DNA from: an uncultured Coriobacteriaceae bacterium
GTDB lineage: Bacteria; Actinomycetota; Coriobacteriia; Coriobacteriales; Eggerthellaceae
Assembly (NCBI GenBank): GCA_900554945.1
Contig: USJN01000051.1
Span: 1-8,442 of the forward strand
DNA length: 8,442 nt
Direction: 5' to 3'
The notes beneath the pieces are model-generated. The model was not told where the DNA came from. It did not search any database and saw only the letters and a list, made by a program, of their open reading frames with translations. This document shows, one piece after another, positions 1 through 5,875 of this stretch (position 1 is its first letter; each line of letters opens with the position of its first letter). The translations under genes and the position numbers were made by a program.

Positions 1-102
1 ATGGGGAGAACATCTCAGGCGCTTGTACTAATTTGACCTGGTCTTTTGGTTCTGCGTTACGGGAAGGCATCATGAGGTGGGCTGGATTGGACGGCGAATT
101 GC

Positions 103-137
103 CTGCCAGATGATGAAAACTGCCGATTATCTGGCAG
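103..137. repeat. Inverted repeat, candidate operator or leader hairpin
   Basis: The arms CTGCCAGAT (103-111) and ATCTGGCAG (129-137) are perfect reverse complements. With a G-U and two A-U pairs inside, the stem reaches 12 bp around a loop of about 10 bases. A second, overlapping pair, AACTGCC (118-124) and GGCAGTT (133-139), uses the same right arm, so the two hairpins exclude each other. No T-run directly follows the stem on the + strand, so it is a poor intrinsic terminator. Its place upstream of the rubredoxin gene fits a dimeric-regulator operator or an untranslated-leader structure. The binding factor is unknown. Confidence 0.5.
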
Positions 138-224
138 TTACCCCCCTGTTTTCTGCTCGCGCATTGCTGGCAAGGGACTCTCGTGGAGAAAGAGGCTGCA
201 AAGTGGTCCATCTTGACGCTGTCC

Positions 225-253
225 TTGCCTTCTTTAGTGAGAATGAGTATCAT
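225..253 (+). promoter_or_regulatory. Candidate promoter of the rubredoxin gene
   Basis: TTGCCT (225-230) and TATCAT (248-253) are separated by 17 bases and match the sigma-70 consensus at 4/6 and 5/6 positions. A start site near 260 would give a short leader before the GTG at 291. The -10 overlaps the Fur-like box, as expected for repression. A better -35 word, TTGACG at 213-218, is present but has no well-spaced -10. This is a motif-based call only. Confidence 0.35.
238..252. promoter_or_regulatory. Fur-family box upstream of the rubredoxin gene
   Basis: TGAGAATGAGTATCA matches the 7-1-7 Fur consensus TGATAATNATTATCA at 12 of 14 informative positions. An overlapping 6-1-6 unit, AATGAGTATCATT at 242-254, extends it. 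The stretch is AT-rich within GC-rich surroundings and covers the putative -10. Fur-family regulators (Fur, PerR) control iron and peroxide genes, and a rubredoxin-flavin protein is a plausible target. Fur fits better than the PerR consensus, but the sequence alone cannot tell them apart. Confidence 0.45.
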
Positions 254-290
254 TAAGGAATCGATATTTTCAAAAGAGAGGGAGGAACCA

Positions 291-986
291 GTGATCGATA
301 AGTCCGCTTTCCACAGCTTAAACTACGGAATGTACGTCATCGGAACCTGTTCCGAAGGCAAAGATTTCGGCTGCGTCGCGAACACCTTCGCTCAGGTCAC
401 GTCTGCGCCGTTGCAGGTGAGCGTCGCCTTGAACAAGGAAAACGCCACGACAGCGGCCCTGCGCGCCGCGGGGCGCTTCACGGCGTCGTGCTTGTCGGAG
501 GACGCCTCGATGGAGCTTATCGGCACGTTCGGCTTCCGTTCTTCGACCGAGCTCGACAAGTTCGCCCAGCATGCGAGTTCCCACGATGCGGCGGGTATGC
601 CGTACGTTGCCGAGGCGTGCTGCGCGTGGTTTTCCGCGAAGGTCACGGGCGAGCTCGATCTGGGCACGCACGTGCTCTTCATCGGTGAGGTGGAGGAGAG
701 CCAGAAGGTCGAAGGCGCGGCATCACCCATGACCTACTCGTTCTATCACCAGGTCAAAGGTGGGAAAACGCCGCCCAAGGCTTCGAGCTACCTGGGTGAC
801 GAACAGCCGGTGCCCGCCTCGGCGTCTGTAAGGGAAGGCGGCGAAGGCGAGAGTGCTGCGGCCCCGAAGGTGGGCTGGCGCTGCACGATTTGCGGCCACA
901 TCGAGTACGTCGATGAGCTCCCTGACGATTTCGAGTGTCCCATTTGCGGTGTTGGCAAAGAGATGTTCGAGCGCGTGGAGCTGTAA
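291..986 (+). CDS. High-molecular-weight rubredoxin (flavin reductase-rubredoxin fusion)
   Basis: This 231-residue protein fuses an N-terminal FMN-binding flavin reductase-like domain (about residues 1-165) to a C-terminal rubredoxin domain (about 194-228) through a Gly/Glu/Ala-rich linker. The first part carries family hallmarks: NYGMYVIGT, VANTFAQVTSAPLQVSVALNKEN, LGTHVLFIGEV and the TPPKASSY end. The iron site is C198-x2-C201 and C216-x2-C219, with only 14 residues between the pairs, the short rubredoxin form. Homologues in anaerobes pass electrons from NAD(P)H to flavodiiron proteins or rubrerythrins for O2/NO/peroxide removal; no such partner is in the window. I chose GTG at 291 because GGAGG (281-285) lies 5 bases upstream and the product then begins at the conserved region. 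In-frame ATGs at 183 and 243 would translate through the Fur-like box. It ends 17 bases from the convergent gene, with no clear terminator between. Confidence 0.9.
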   Translation: MIDKSAFHSLNYGMYVIGTCSEGKDFGCVANTFAQVTSAPLQVSVALNKENATTAALRAAGRFTASCLSEDASMELIGTFGFRSSTELDKFAQHASSHDAAGMPYVAEACCAWFSAKVTGELDLGTHVLFIGEVEESQKVEGAASPMTYSFYHQVKGGKTPPKASSYLGDEQPVPASASVREGGEGESAAAPKVGWRCTICGHIEYVDELPDDFECPICGVGKEMFERVEL

Positions 987-1003
987 GCGGTCGCTGTGCC
1001 TCT

Positions 1004-3046
1004 TTACCCGAGTTTTTCCCGATAGGGAGCCGTGTCCACGAGTTCTGCGAGTTTCACCTGCCCGCAGAAGCGTTCGGCGCCGCTCGCGATGAGGCCTGGC
1101 TTCATCGCGAGCATGGTAACGGTGACGTCGGCGCAGAAACAGGGGTCGGCCCAAGTCGCCGCTTGCGCGGAATAGCCGCTTGGCACATCGACCGCTACGG
1201 CGAAGGGGGCGTCCTTCCTGCGATCGCGCAGGGTGGTGCCGCTCGCCCGCTTGCTCGGTTTTTCCGTGCGGGCGCGATGGGCTCCGCGTCCCTTTCCGCG
1301 GGGCCCTTTGAATCTTCGCAGGTTGGCAAGGGAAATCCATGTTGCGTATGGCTCGCGCAGGCTGCTTCCCGTAAAGCCGGTCCCCAGAATCGCGTCGACG
1401 ACAACCTCTGCCTCATCGAGCGCTCGCGCAGCATCGTCGGCTTCCGGTGCAACCGCGACGGTCAGGGGAAGCTCGCCTTCGAGCGTGCGCTTCAGGGAAG
1501 AGCGGGCCTCGGTTCGCGCAGGCTCGGCTGTCAGCTCCTCTGCCGTTTTCGGGGTGATCAGCGTAACGGGGTACCCGCTTCTTGCGAGGCTTTCTGCGCA
1601 AACCCAGCCGTCGCCTCCGTTGTTGCCCGAGCCCGTCAGTACGCATACGCGCACAGGACCTCCCGCCCAGGTGCGCACCTCGTCTGCGACTGCTTCGCCC
1701 GCACGGCGCATGAGGCTTGCGAGCGATATGCCGTCTTCAGCGATAAGTTGCTCGAGTTTTCGCACGTCATCGACGGAAAGTGCGCTCAGCCTCGCGCGCT
1801 CGGCCGCAAGGCCGCTCTCCGTCATGATGCGAGTGCGGCTCAGCATGCCGTTCAGCATCACGAACGGTGCGCGGCCCGACGCTGCCCGCACGCCGCGAAC
1901 GATCAGCGAGACGACCCAAGCCACGGTGAACACGGCGAGCACCGCGATGCAGGCCTCGGTGTTCTGCGAGGCGAAGGTTGCCAACGTGCCCGCCTCGGAT
2001 CCGATCGAGCTGCCTCCCACTTCGGTAAGCAGGGTGAACAGCCCCCAAGGAATCCAGATGAAGACGAACAGCAGGCCGTATCGCGCCAGGTAGTGGTACC
2101 ACGATGCGCATCGCGCCCCCGTGCGCACGATGCGCAGGTGCAAGAGCGCTTGGGCGGGAGTTCGGCCCCTCGTCACCACGGGCACGATGAAGAACACGAT
2201 GACGAGGGCGATAAGTATGCACAGGCGTGCCGGCAAGAGCGCGTCGCTTATCTGCGCGGTGGTCGCCTCGAGGGCCTGTGCTGCCGTTGCCTTTGCGCCA
2301 ATCGGGGCTGCAACCAGGCCTGATCGATACACCAGGTAGATCGATCCCACCGCAAGCGCGGCCGTCAGTGCGGAATCGAGCGCGAAGGAGAGGGCGCGTC
2401 TCGTGACGCTGGCAGAAAGCCCCGCCTCGGCCGCACGCAGGTTCGCCGTGCGCAAGTCGGGTAGCGTGCGCATCGCAGGACCCGCCAGCCAGAATCCCAC
2501 CATGGCGCCTAAGGTGTTTTGGATCAGGTCGTCCACATCGAACAGGCGATACGGGTGCTCGTAGATGCCCCACAATCCTGTGAGTTGGGTCGTCTCGAAT
2601 GACAGCGTCACCAAAAAACCGATGATGAGCGCTTGCCACCATCTGCGTCTGAAATAGTAGCGAAGGTAGGCTCCTAACGGCAATAGCAGCAAGACATTGA
2701 AGAACGCCTCGTAGATGTACGGGTCGCGCAAAACCCGCAGCCATGTTGCGGGGTCGCTTGGTGAGAAGGTGGTTTCGGCGAGAAACTCACGGACGAAGTT
2801 GAAGGGAACAAGCTGCGGCGTCGCCGCGTAGGCGACATACGCCGTGCGGTCTGCGGGAAGCGGCAGCAGCACGAGGAAGTATGCGCACATCAGGTAGAAC
2901 ACGAACGAGTAGACGATCGCGGTATGGAGTTTCGGCACCGACCCTCGGCGACGGTATTGGTAGATCATGTAGGGGACGGTGATAAGGAAGGCGACTACCG
3001 GAAACAGGATGCATGCGGTGAGGATGTCGCTCAAATATACGTTCAA
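1004..3046 (-). CDS. VanZ-RDD membrane protein fused to NAD(P)H-hydrate epimerase
   Basis: One uninterrupted frame of 680 residues holds three domains. Residues 1-190 are VanZ-like, with FFNVLLLLPLGAYL, FETTQL and the signature FDVDDLIQNTLGAMVG. Residues 215-405 are an RDD domain, with RRALSFALDSAL, a GRTPAQALLHLRIV segment and later transmembrane helices. Residues 419-672 are an NnrE/YjeF-N domain with GSGNNGGDG (473-480), VVDAILGTGF (549-558) and AVAVDVPSG (616-624; Asp620 is the expected catalytic residue). NnrE epimerises damaged NAD(P)H hydrates in the cytosol; VanZ and RDD are poorly understood membrane families, with about nine predicted helices here. The epimerase contains a basic insertion at 577-611, and no NnrD dehydratase domain is present. 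The start is TTG, the first start codon after an upstream stop, with GAAGAGG ten bases before it; it keeps the first helix complete. Internal ATGs at residues 397, 401 and 408 lack a good ribosome site but could give a separate epimerase. Confidence 0.82.
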   Translation of the reverse strand: MNVYLSDILTACILFPVVAFLITVPYMIYQYRRRGSVPKLHTAIVYSFVFYLMCAYFLVLLPLPADRTAYVAYAATPQLVPFNFVREFLAETTFSPSDPATWLRVLRDPYIYEAFFNVLLLLPLGAYLRYYFRRRWWQALIIGFLVTLSFETTQLTGLWGIYEHPYRLFDVDDLIQNTLGAMVGFWLAGPAMRTLPDLRTANLRAAEAGLSASVTRRALSFALDSALTAALAVGSIYLVYRSGLVAAPIGAKATAAQALEATTAQISDALLPARLCILIALVIVFFIVPVVTRGRTPAQALLHLRIVRTGARCASWYHYLARYGLLFVFIWIPWGLFTLLTEVGGSSIGSEAGTLATFASQNTEACIAVLAVFTVAWVVSLIVRGVRAASGRAPFVMLNGMLSRTRIMTESGLAAERARLSALSVDDVRKLEQLIAEDGISLASLMRRAGEAVADEVRTWAGGPVRVCVLTGSGNNGGDGWVCAESLARSGYPVTLITPKTAEELTAEPARTEARSSLKRTLEGELPLTVAVAPEADDAARALDEAEVVVDAILGTGFTGSSLREPYATWISLANLRRFKGPRGKGRGAHRARTEKPSKRASGTTLRDRRKDAPFAVAVDVPSGYSAQAATWADPCFCADVTVTMLAMKPGLIASGAERFCGQVKLAELVDTAPYREKLG
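1214..1318 (-). other. Basic low-complexity insertion inside the epimerase domain
   Basis: This encodes residues 577-611 of the fusion protein. About 15 of the 35 residues are Arg or Lys. It lies between the conserved REPYATWI...N segment and the catalytic AVAVDVPSG strand, where family members normally have only a short loop. It stays in frame and both flanks remain recognisable, so it is an insertion rather than a frameshift. Confidence 0.6.
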
Positions 3047-3261
3047 AGTGTTCTTGCCTCTTCATTATTATTGTCCGGCCCCACGGAGGTCTTCGCCTGG
3101 CTTTGCGGGGTCGCGTACGCGTTCGGTTTTCTCGGCCTTGCGCGCGGTTCGGTTTGTTGCGGTCGCAAGCGACGTGGTTTATCGGGGCTGTACTCGCCTG
3201 GCTTTGCGAAATCGTGCGCGGGCCGAACGATGCGTTGCTCGGCAGCTCGAGCGTCGCTGCG
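3047..3261. repeat. 215-base spacer with short direct repeats
   Basis: No gene is evident between the stop of the alkyltransferase-like gene and the TTG of the fusion gene. The 15-mer TCGCCTGGCTTTGCG occurs at 3093-3107 and again at 3194-3208, each followed by a degenerate TCG(C/T)G..GCG continuation. GTTCGGTTT occurs at 3121-3129 and 3147-3155, and GTCGC-AA-GCGAC forms a small palindrome near 3162-3173. The spacer is GC-rich except for an AT patch at 3061-3073. On the minus strand that patch could supply an AATAAT -10, but no matching -35 is visible. It may be a dispersed intergenic repeat. Confidence 0.5.
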
Positions 3262-3741
3262 TTAAGCTCCCGCGCGTTCCCGCTCCATATGCAAAAGCCC
3301 CTCGCGGATGCGCCCGCGCGCGTCGGCGGCGATGGGCCGTCCGTTGGCGCGCACGACCCGATGGTCGGGGACGATCACGGCGAGTGGGTTTTCTCTCACC
3401 GCGGACCCAACAGCGCGGTATGACTTCGGTTTCCCCAGATCGCGCGCGATATCTCCGCTGGTGACCGAGGTGGCGAAGGGCACGCGGGAAAGCGCTTCCC
3501 ACACGCTTTTCTGGAACTCGGTTCCCTCGGGGTCGAGCGGGACGTCGAAGGCGGTGCGCTTCCCAGCAAAGTATTCCAGAAGCTCGGTGGCACAGTGGTT
3601 CGAAAGTTCCGTCGGGCGCCGGGTGCCAGCAAGCTGCACCTCGCCGAACGCGACCGCGCGCACGCCCCGCTCGCTCGCGCAGATGGTGATCGGGCCGTGG
3701 GGGGTGGGGTAGGAATAGTGCGAGAGCATGCTATGCGTCAT
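3262..3741 (-). CDS. Alkyltransferase-like protein (Ogt/MGMT family) lacking the catalytic Cys
   Basis: The 159 residues match O6-alkylguanine-DNA alkyltransferases over their length. Seen are an N-terminal PHGPITICASERGVRAVAFG strand region, a helix-turn-helix with the arginine finger SYRAVG (Arg109), Asn118 and the active-site strand VIVPDHRVV. True enzymes have PCHR, where the Cys takes the alkyl group; here it is Asp126, codon GAC, two base changes from TGC. Aligned without gaps to human MGMT from Cys145 to Glu172, His127 and Glu153 are kept, while the guanine-pocket residues Tyr158-Ser159-Gly160 become Ala-Asp-Ala. The protein therefore probably cannot transfer alkyl groups. Known alkyltransferase-like proteins (usually Trp at this site) bind O6-alkylguanine and flag it for nucleotide-excision repair; a similar role is inference. 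The start has AGGAAGAAGG ending four bases upstream. A second in-frame ATG lies four codons later. Confidence 0.85.
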   Translation of the reverse strand: MTHSMLSHYSYPTPHGPITICASERGVRAVAFGEVQLAGTRRPTELSNHCATELLEYFAGKRTAFDVPLDPEGTEFQKSVWEALSRVPFATSVTSGDIARDLGKPKSYRAVGSAVRENPLAVIVPDHRVVRANGRPIAADARGRIREGLLHMERERAGA

Positions 3742-3767
3742 GGGGCCTTCTTCCTGTCAGTGTATCC

Positions 3768-3773
3768 ATTATA
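3768..3773 (-). promoter_or_regulatory. Consensus -10 for the alkyltransferase-like gene
   Basis: On the minus strand this reads TATAAT, a perfect sigma-70 -10, 26 bases before the ATG at 3741. Transcription would begin near 3760, leaving a leader of about 20 bases that contains AGGAAGAAGG. No convincing -35 is found at 16-19 bases spacing, which may mean weak or activator-dependent expression. Confidence 0.5.
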
Positions 3774-3857
3774 GGCGGGCGAGGTGCCTTCGCGCGTTGC
3801 TGCGTGGGGATTTCACATGTCATTGCTCGATGTGCCCGCCGCGTGCGCCCAGTGCGC

Positions 3858-3863
3858 TAGAAT
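3858..3863 (+). promoter_or_regulatory. Candidate -10 for the rpe operon
   Basis: TAGAAT matches 5 of 6 consensus bases and is 61 bases before the rpe start codon. The -35 position is GC-rich and unconvincing. TTGCTC at 3823-3828 is too far upstream. Confidence 0.35.
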
Positions 3864-3869
3864 GGCTGC

Positions 3870-3887
3870 GTGACGAGAGAACGTCGC
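3870..3887 (+). promoter_or_regulatory. Small 5' leader hairpin before rpe
   Basis: GTGACG (3870-3875) pairs with CGTCGC (3882-3887), one pair being G-U, around a 6-base loop. If transcription starts about 7 bases after the TAGAAT at 3858-3863, the mRNA would begin almost exactly with this stem. A 5'-terminal stem can stabilise a transcript; this is inference. Confidence 0.25.
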
Positions 3888-3924
3888 AGGTAGGCGGCGT
3901 AATAGGTAGACAAGGAGCACGCCC

Positions 3925-4659
3925 ATGTTTCAACCGGTGGCCATAGCGCCCTCAATTCTTTCGGCTGACTTCATGAACCTCGGCCGCGATATCCGCATGA
4001 TCGAGCAGGCGGGCGCGGGCTATGTCCACGTCGACGTGATGGACGGGCATTTCGTTCCCAACCTCACCATGGGCGTTCCCGTGGTGAAACAGCTCGCGAA
4101 GCTCGCGAACATCCCGCTCGATGTGCATCTCATGATTGACAATCCGCTCGACGAGCTGCCGTGGTTCCTCGAAGCAGGCGCCGACATCGCGTGCGTGCAC
4201 GCCGAGGTGCTCTACGGCGACGAGCTGCGCCGCGCGGTTGACATGATCCACGACGCGGGCGCGAAGGCCGCCGTGGCACTCAAGCCCCACACGCCCCCCG
4301 AGGTGCTCGAGGAGGTCATCGCGCGCCTCGATATGGTGCTCGTGATGAGCGTCGAACCGGGCTTTTCCGGGCAGAGCTACATTGAAGGCAGCGAGGAGAA
4401 GGTTGCGGCCGTCGCCGAGATGGCGCGCGCGGTCGGCAACGAAGCGCTTCTGATCGAGGTCGACGGCGGCGTGTCCGAGGCAACGGTCGAGCGCCTCACT
4501 GCGGCTGGCGCCGACGTGCTCGTGTGCGGCAGCGCTGTGTTCGGGGCGCAAGACCCTGCGGCCGCGCTTGCCGCTGTGAAGGAGAAGGGCGATGCCGCGC
4601 GCGTGGCGGCCATCGAGGATGCGCGGGCCGAGGAAGCCCTCGTCGAAGAGGAGATGTAG
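3925..4659 (+). CDS. rpe: Ribulose-phosphate 3-epimerase
   Basis: This enzyme interconverts D-ribulose 5-phosphate and D-xylulose 5-phosphate in the non-oxidative pentose phosphate pathway (cytosol). The 244 residues form the expected TIM barrel: APSILSADF (8-16), the metal and catalytic motif HVDVMDGHFVPN (His35, Asp37), DVHLM (His68), VMSVEPGFSGQ (140-150) and EVDGG (second catalytic Asp180). The phosphate-binding end is VCGSAVFG. These numbers line up closely with the E. coli enzyme. The C-terminus runs about 20 residues beyond the usual end as an acidic Ala/Glu tail of unknown meaning. AAGGAG lies 7 bases before the ATG. It is the first gene of a run whose next start codon follows 3 bases after this stop, so it is probably cotranscribed with the cysteine desulfurase and the phosphatase. 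Confidence 0.96.
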   Translation: MFQPVAIAPSILSADFMNLGRDIRMIEQAGAGYVHVDVMDGHFVPNLTMGVPVVKQLAKLANIPLDVHLMIDNPLDELPWFLEAGADIACVHAEVLYGDELRRAVDMIHDAGAKAAVALKPHTPPEVLEEVIARLDMVLVMSVEPGFSGQSYIEGSEEKVAAVAEMARAVGNEALLIEVDGGVSEATVERLTAAGADVLVCGSAVFGAQDPAAALAAVKEKGDAARVAAIEDARAEEALVEEEM

Positions 4660-4662
4660 GCA

Positions 4663-5874
4663 ATGCCTGCCACAGTGAGTCCCGATTACGTGTATCTCGA
4701 TTATGCCGCGACGGCGCCTTTGTGCGAAGAGGCGCTCGAGGCCATGAAGCCCTATCTCACCTGCGGGCGCGACAACCTCGCCCTCAACATGAACGCGAAC
4801 TCGCTCCATTCGCCCGGCCGTGCCGCCTTCGAGGCGCTCGAAGCCGCGCGCAAGTCGATCGCTCGCGACATCGGCGCATCCCGCCCGAGCGAGGTCATCT
4901 TCACATCGGGTTCCACCGAATCCGACGACACGGTGCTTTTGGGGGTTGCCCCCGCCGCTGCCGAAGCACGCCGCGTGGTCTCGGGCTCGTTCACACCGCA
5001 CGTCATCGTGTCGGACATCGAGCACGAGGCGGTGCTCATGCCCGCAAAGCGCCTCGAGCAGCAGGGCTTTCGCGTGACGCGCCTGCGCCCCGACTCCCGA
5101 GGCTTTATCACCGCAGACGCGCTTGAGGAAGCGATCGACGCCGACACGGTGCTCGTGTCCATTCAAGCCGCGAACTCCGAGCTCGGCAGCGTCGAACCGG
5201 TGCGCGAGCTTGCTGCCGTCGCGCACGCCCACGGCGCGCTCTTCCACGTCGACGCGACCCAAGCTTTGGGGAAGATGCCTCTTGACGTGCGCGAATGGGA
5301 TGTCGACGCCGCTTCGTTTTCCGCGCACAAGGTGGGCGGCCCGAAGGGCATCGGCGCGCTGTACCTAAGGGCGCGCACCCCGCTTTCGGCGTTCCAGCTT
5401 GGCGGCGGGCAGGAGGCGGGCCGGCGCTCCGGCACGCAAAACGTCATGGGCGCAGCCGGTTTCGCCGCCGCTTGCCGCGCGGTCTGCGCGATGGAGCCTG
5501 AGGAATCCGCCCGCCTTCGCGAGCTGCGCAATGAGCTCTACGAGAAGCTTTCCCAGGTGCCGGGCGTGCGCCCGACGGTCGACGTCCCGCGTGGTTCGAC
5601 GGACTTCCTGCCGAATATCGTGCACGTGATTGTGAGCGACCTTGAAAGCGAGACGCTTATCCTGCGTCTCGACATGAAGGGCTTCGGCGTATCGGGCGGG
5701 TCGGCCTGCTCGTCGCATTCGCTCGAGCCGAGCCACGTGCTGCGCTCCATCGGCGTGGAGGGCGACGACGCCTACGGTGCGCTGCGCATTTCGATGGGGC
5801 GCTACACCACCGCCGAAGATATCGATAGGTTCCTCATCGCTTTCGACGAGGCCCTCAACTGGAATCGAGGCTAG
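4663..5874 (+). CDS. Cysteine desulfurase, NifS/IscS type
   Basis: This PLP enzyme takes sulfur from L-cysteine, giving alanine and a protein persulfide for Fe-S clusters or tRNA thiolation. The 403 residues cover the whole fold: YLDYAATAP (11-19), TSGSTES (81-87), His121 expected to stack on PLP, AANSELGSVEPV (169-180), HVDATQ (Asp197 to the pyridine nitrogen), SFSAHKVGGPKG (Lys223, the PLP lysine), GGGQEAGRRSGTQN and the active-site loop SGGSACSS (Cys349). The loop sequence is of the group I (IscS/NifS) type. Two usually conserved Asn positions differ: TESDD for TESNN and NSE for NNE. No scaffold (IscU/NifU) or thiouridylase (MnmA/ThiI) gene is in the window, so the sulfur acceptor cannot be read from context. 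The ribosome site GAGGAG lies within the end of rpe. The next gene starts 1 base after this stop, indicating translational coupling. Confidence 0.95.
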   Translation: MPATVSPDYVYLDYAATAPLCEEALEAMKPYLTCGRDNLALNMNANSLHSPGRAAFEALEAARKSIARDIGASRPSEVIFTSGSTESDDTVLLGVAPAAAEARRVVSGSFTPHVIVSDIEHEAVLMPAKRLEQQGFRVTRLRPDSRGFITADALEEAIDADTVLVSIQAANSELGSVEPVRELAAVAHAHGALFHVDATQALGKMPLDVREWDVDAASFSAHKVGGPKGIGALYLRARTPLSAFQLGGGQEAGRRSGTQNVMGAAGFAAACRAVCAMEPEESARLRELRNELYEKLSQVPGVRPTVDVPRGSTDFLPNIVHVIVSDLESETLILRLDMKGFGVSGGSACSSHSLEPSHVLRSIGVEGDDAYGALRISMGRYTTAEDIDRFLIAFDEALNWNRG

Positions 5875-5875
5875 C

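Larger units (their letters stand above)
3742..3924. promoter_or_regulatory. Divergent promoter region
   Basis: These 183 bases separate the minus-strand alkyltransferase-like gene from the plus-strand epimerase. I see no open reading frame with support here. A -10 candidate faces each way (3768-3773 minus, 3858-3863 plus), about 85 bases apart. A small hairpin lies in the rpe leader at 3870-3887. Confidence 0.6.

Noticed and set aside
103..153. Intrinsic terminator
   Set aside because: The stem is followed by ACCCCCC rather than a T-run, and the TTTT comes about 12 bases later. No upstream gene is visible to terminate.
183..290. N-terminal extension of the rubredoxin protein from ATG 183 or 243
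   Set aside because: The extra residues are not part of the family, no good ribosome site precedes either ATG, and the stretch contains the Fur-like box. GTG 291 has GGAGG at proper spacing.
987..1003. Bidirectional terminator between the convergent genes
   Set aside because: The gap is only 17 bases and shows no stem with a T-run.
935..2323. 462-codon plus-strand open frame opposite the VanZ-RDD-NnrE gene
   Set aside because: Its translation is Arg/Ala/Cys-rich without family motifs, while the minus strand encodes three recognisable domains. It is a GC-rich antisense shadow.
3262..3480. Frameshift or pseudogene at the end of the alkyltransferase-like gene
   Set aside because: The C-terminus aligns gaplessly with MGMT from the Cys/Asp position to the conserved Glu, so the change is a substitution in an intact frame.
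3952..5328. 458-codon minus-strand open frame opposite rpe and the cysteine desulfurase
   Set aside because: It is His/Arg-rich with no motif and spans two clearly real plus-strand genes. Long antisense frames are expected at this GC content.
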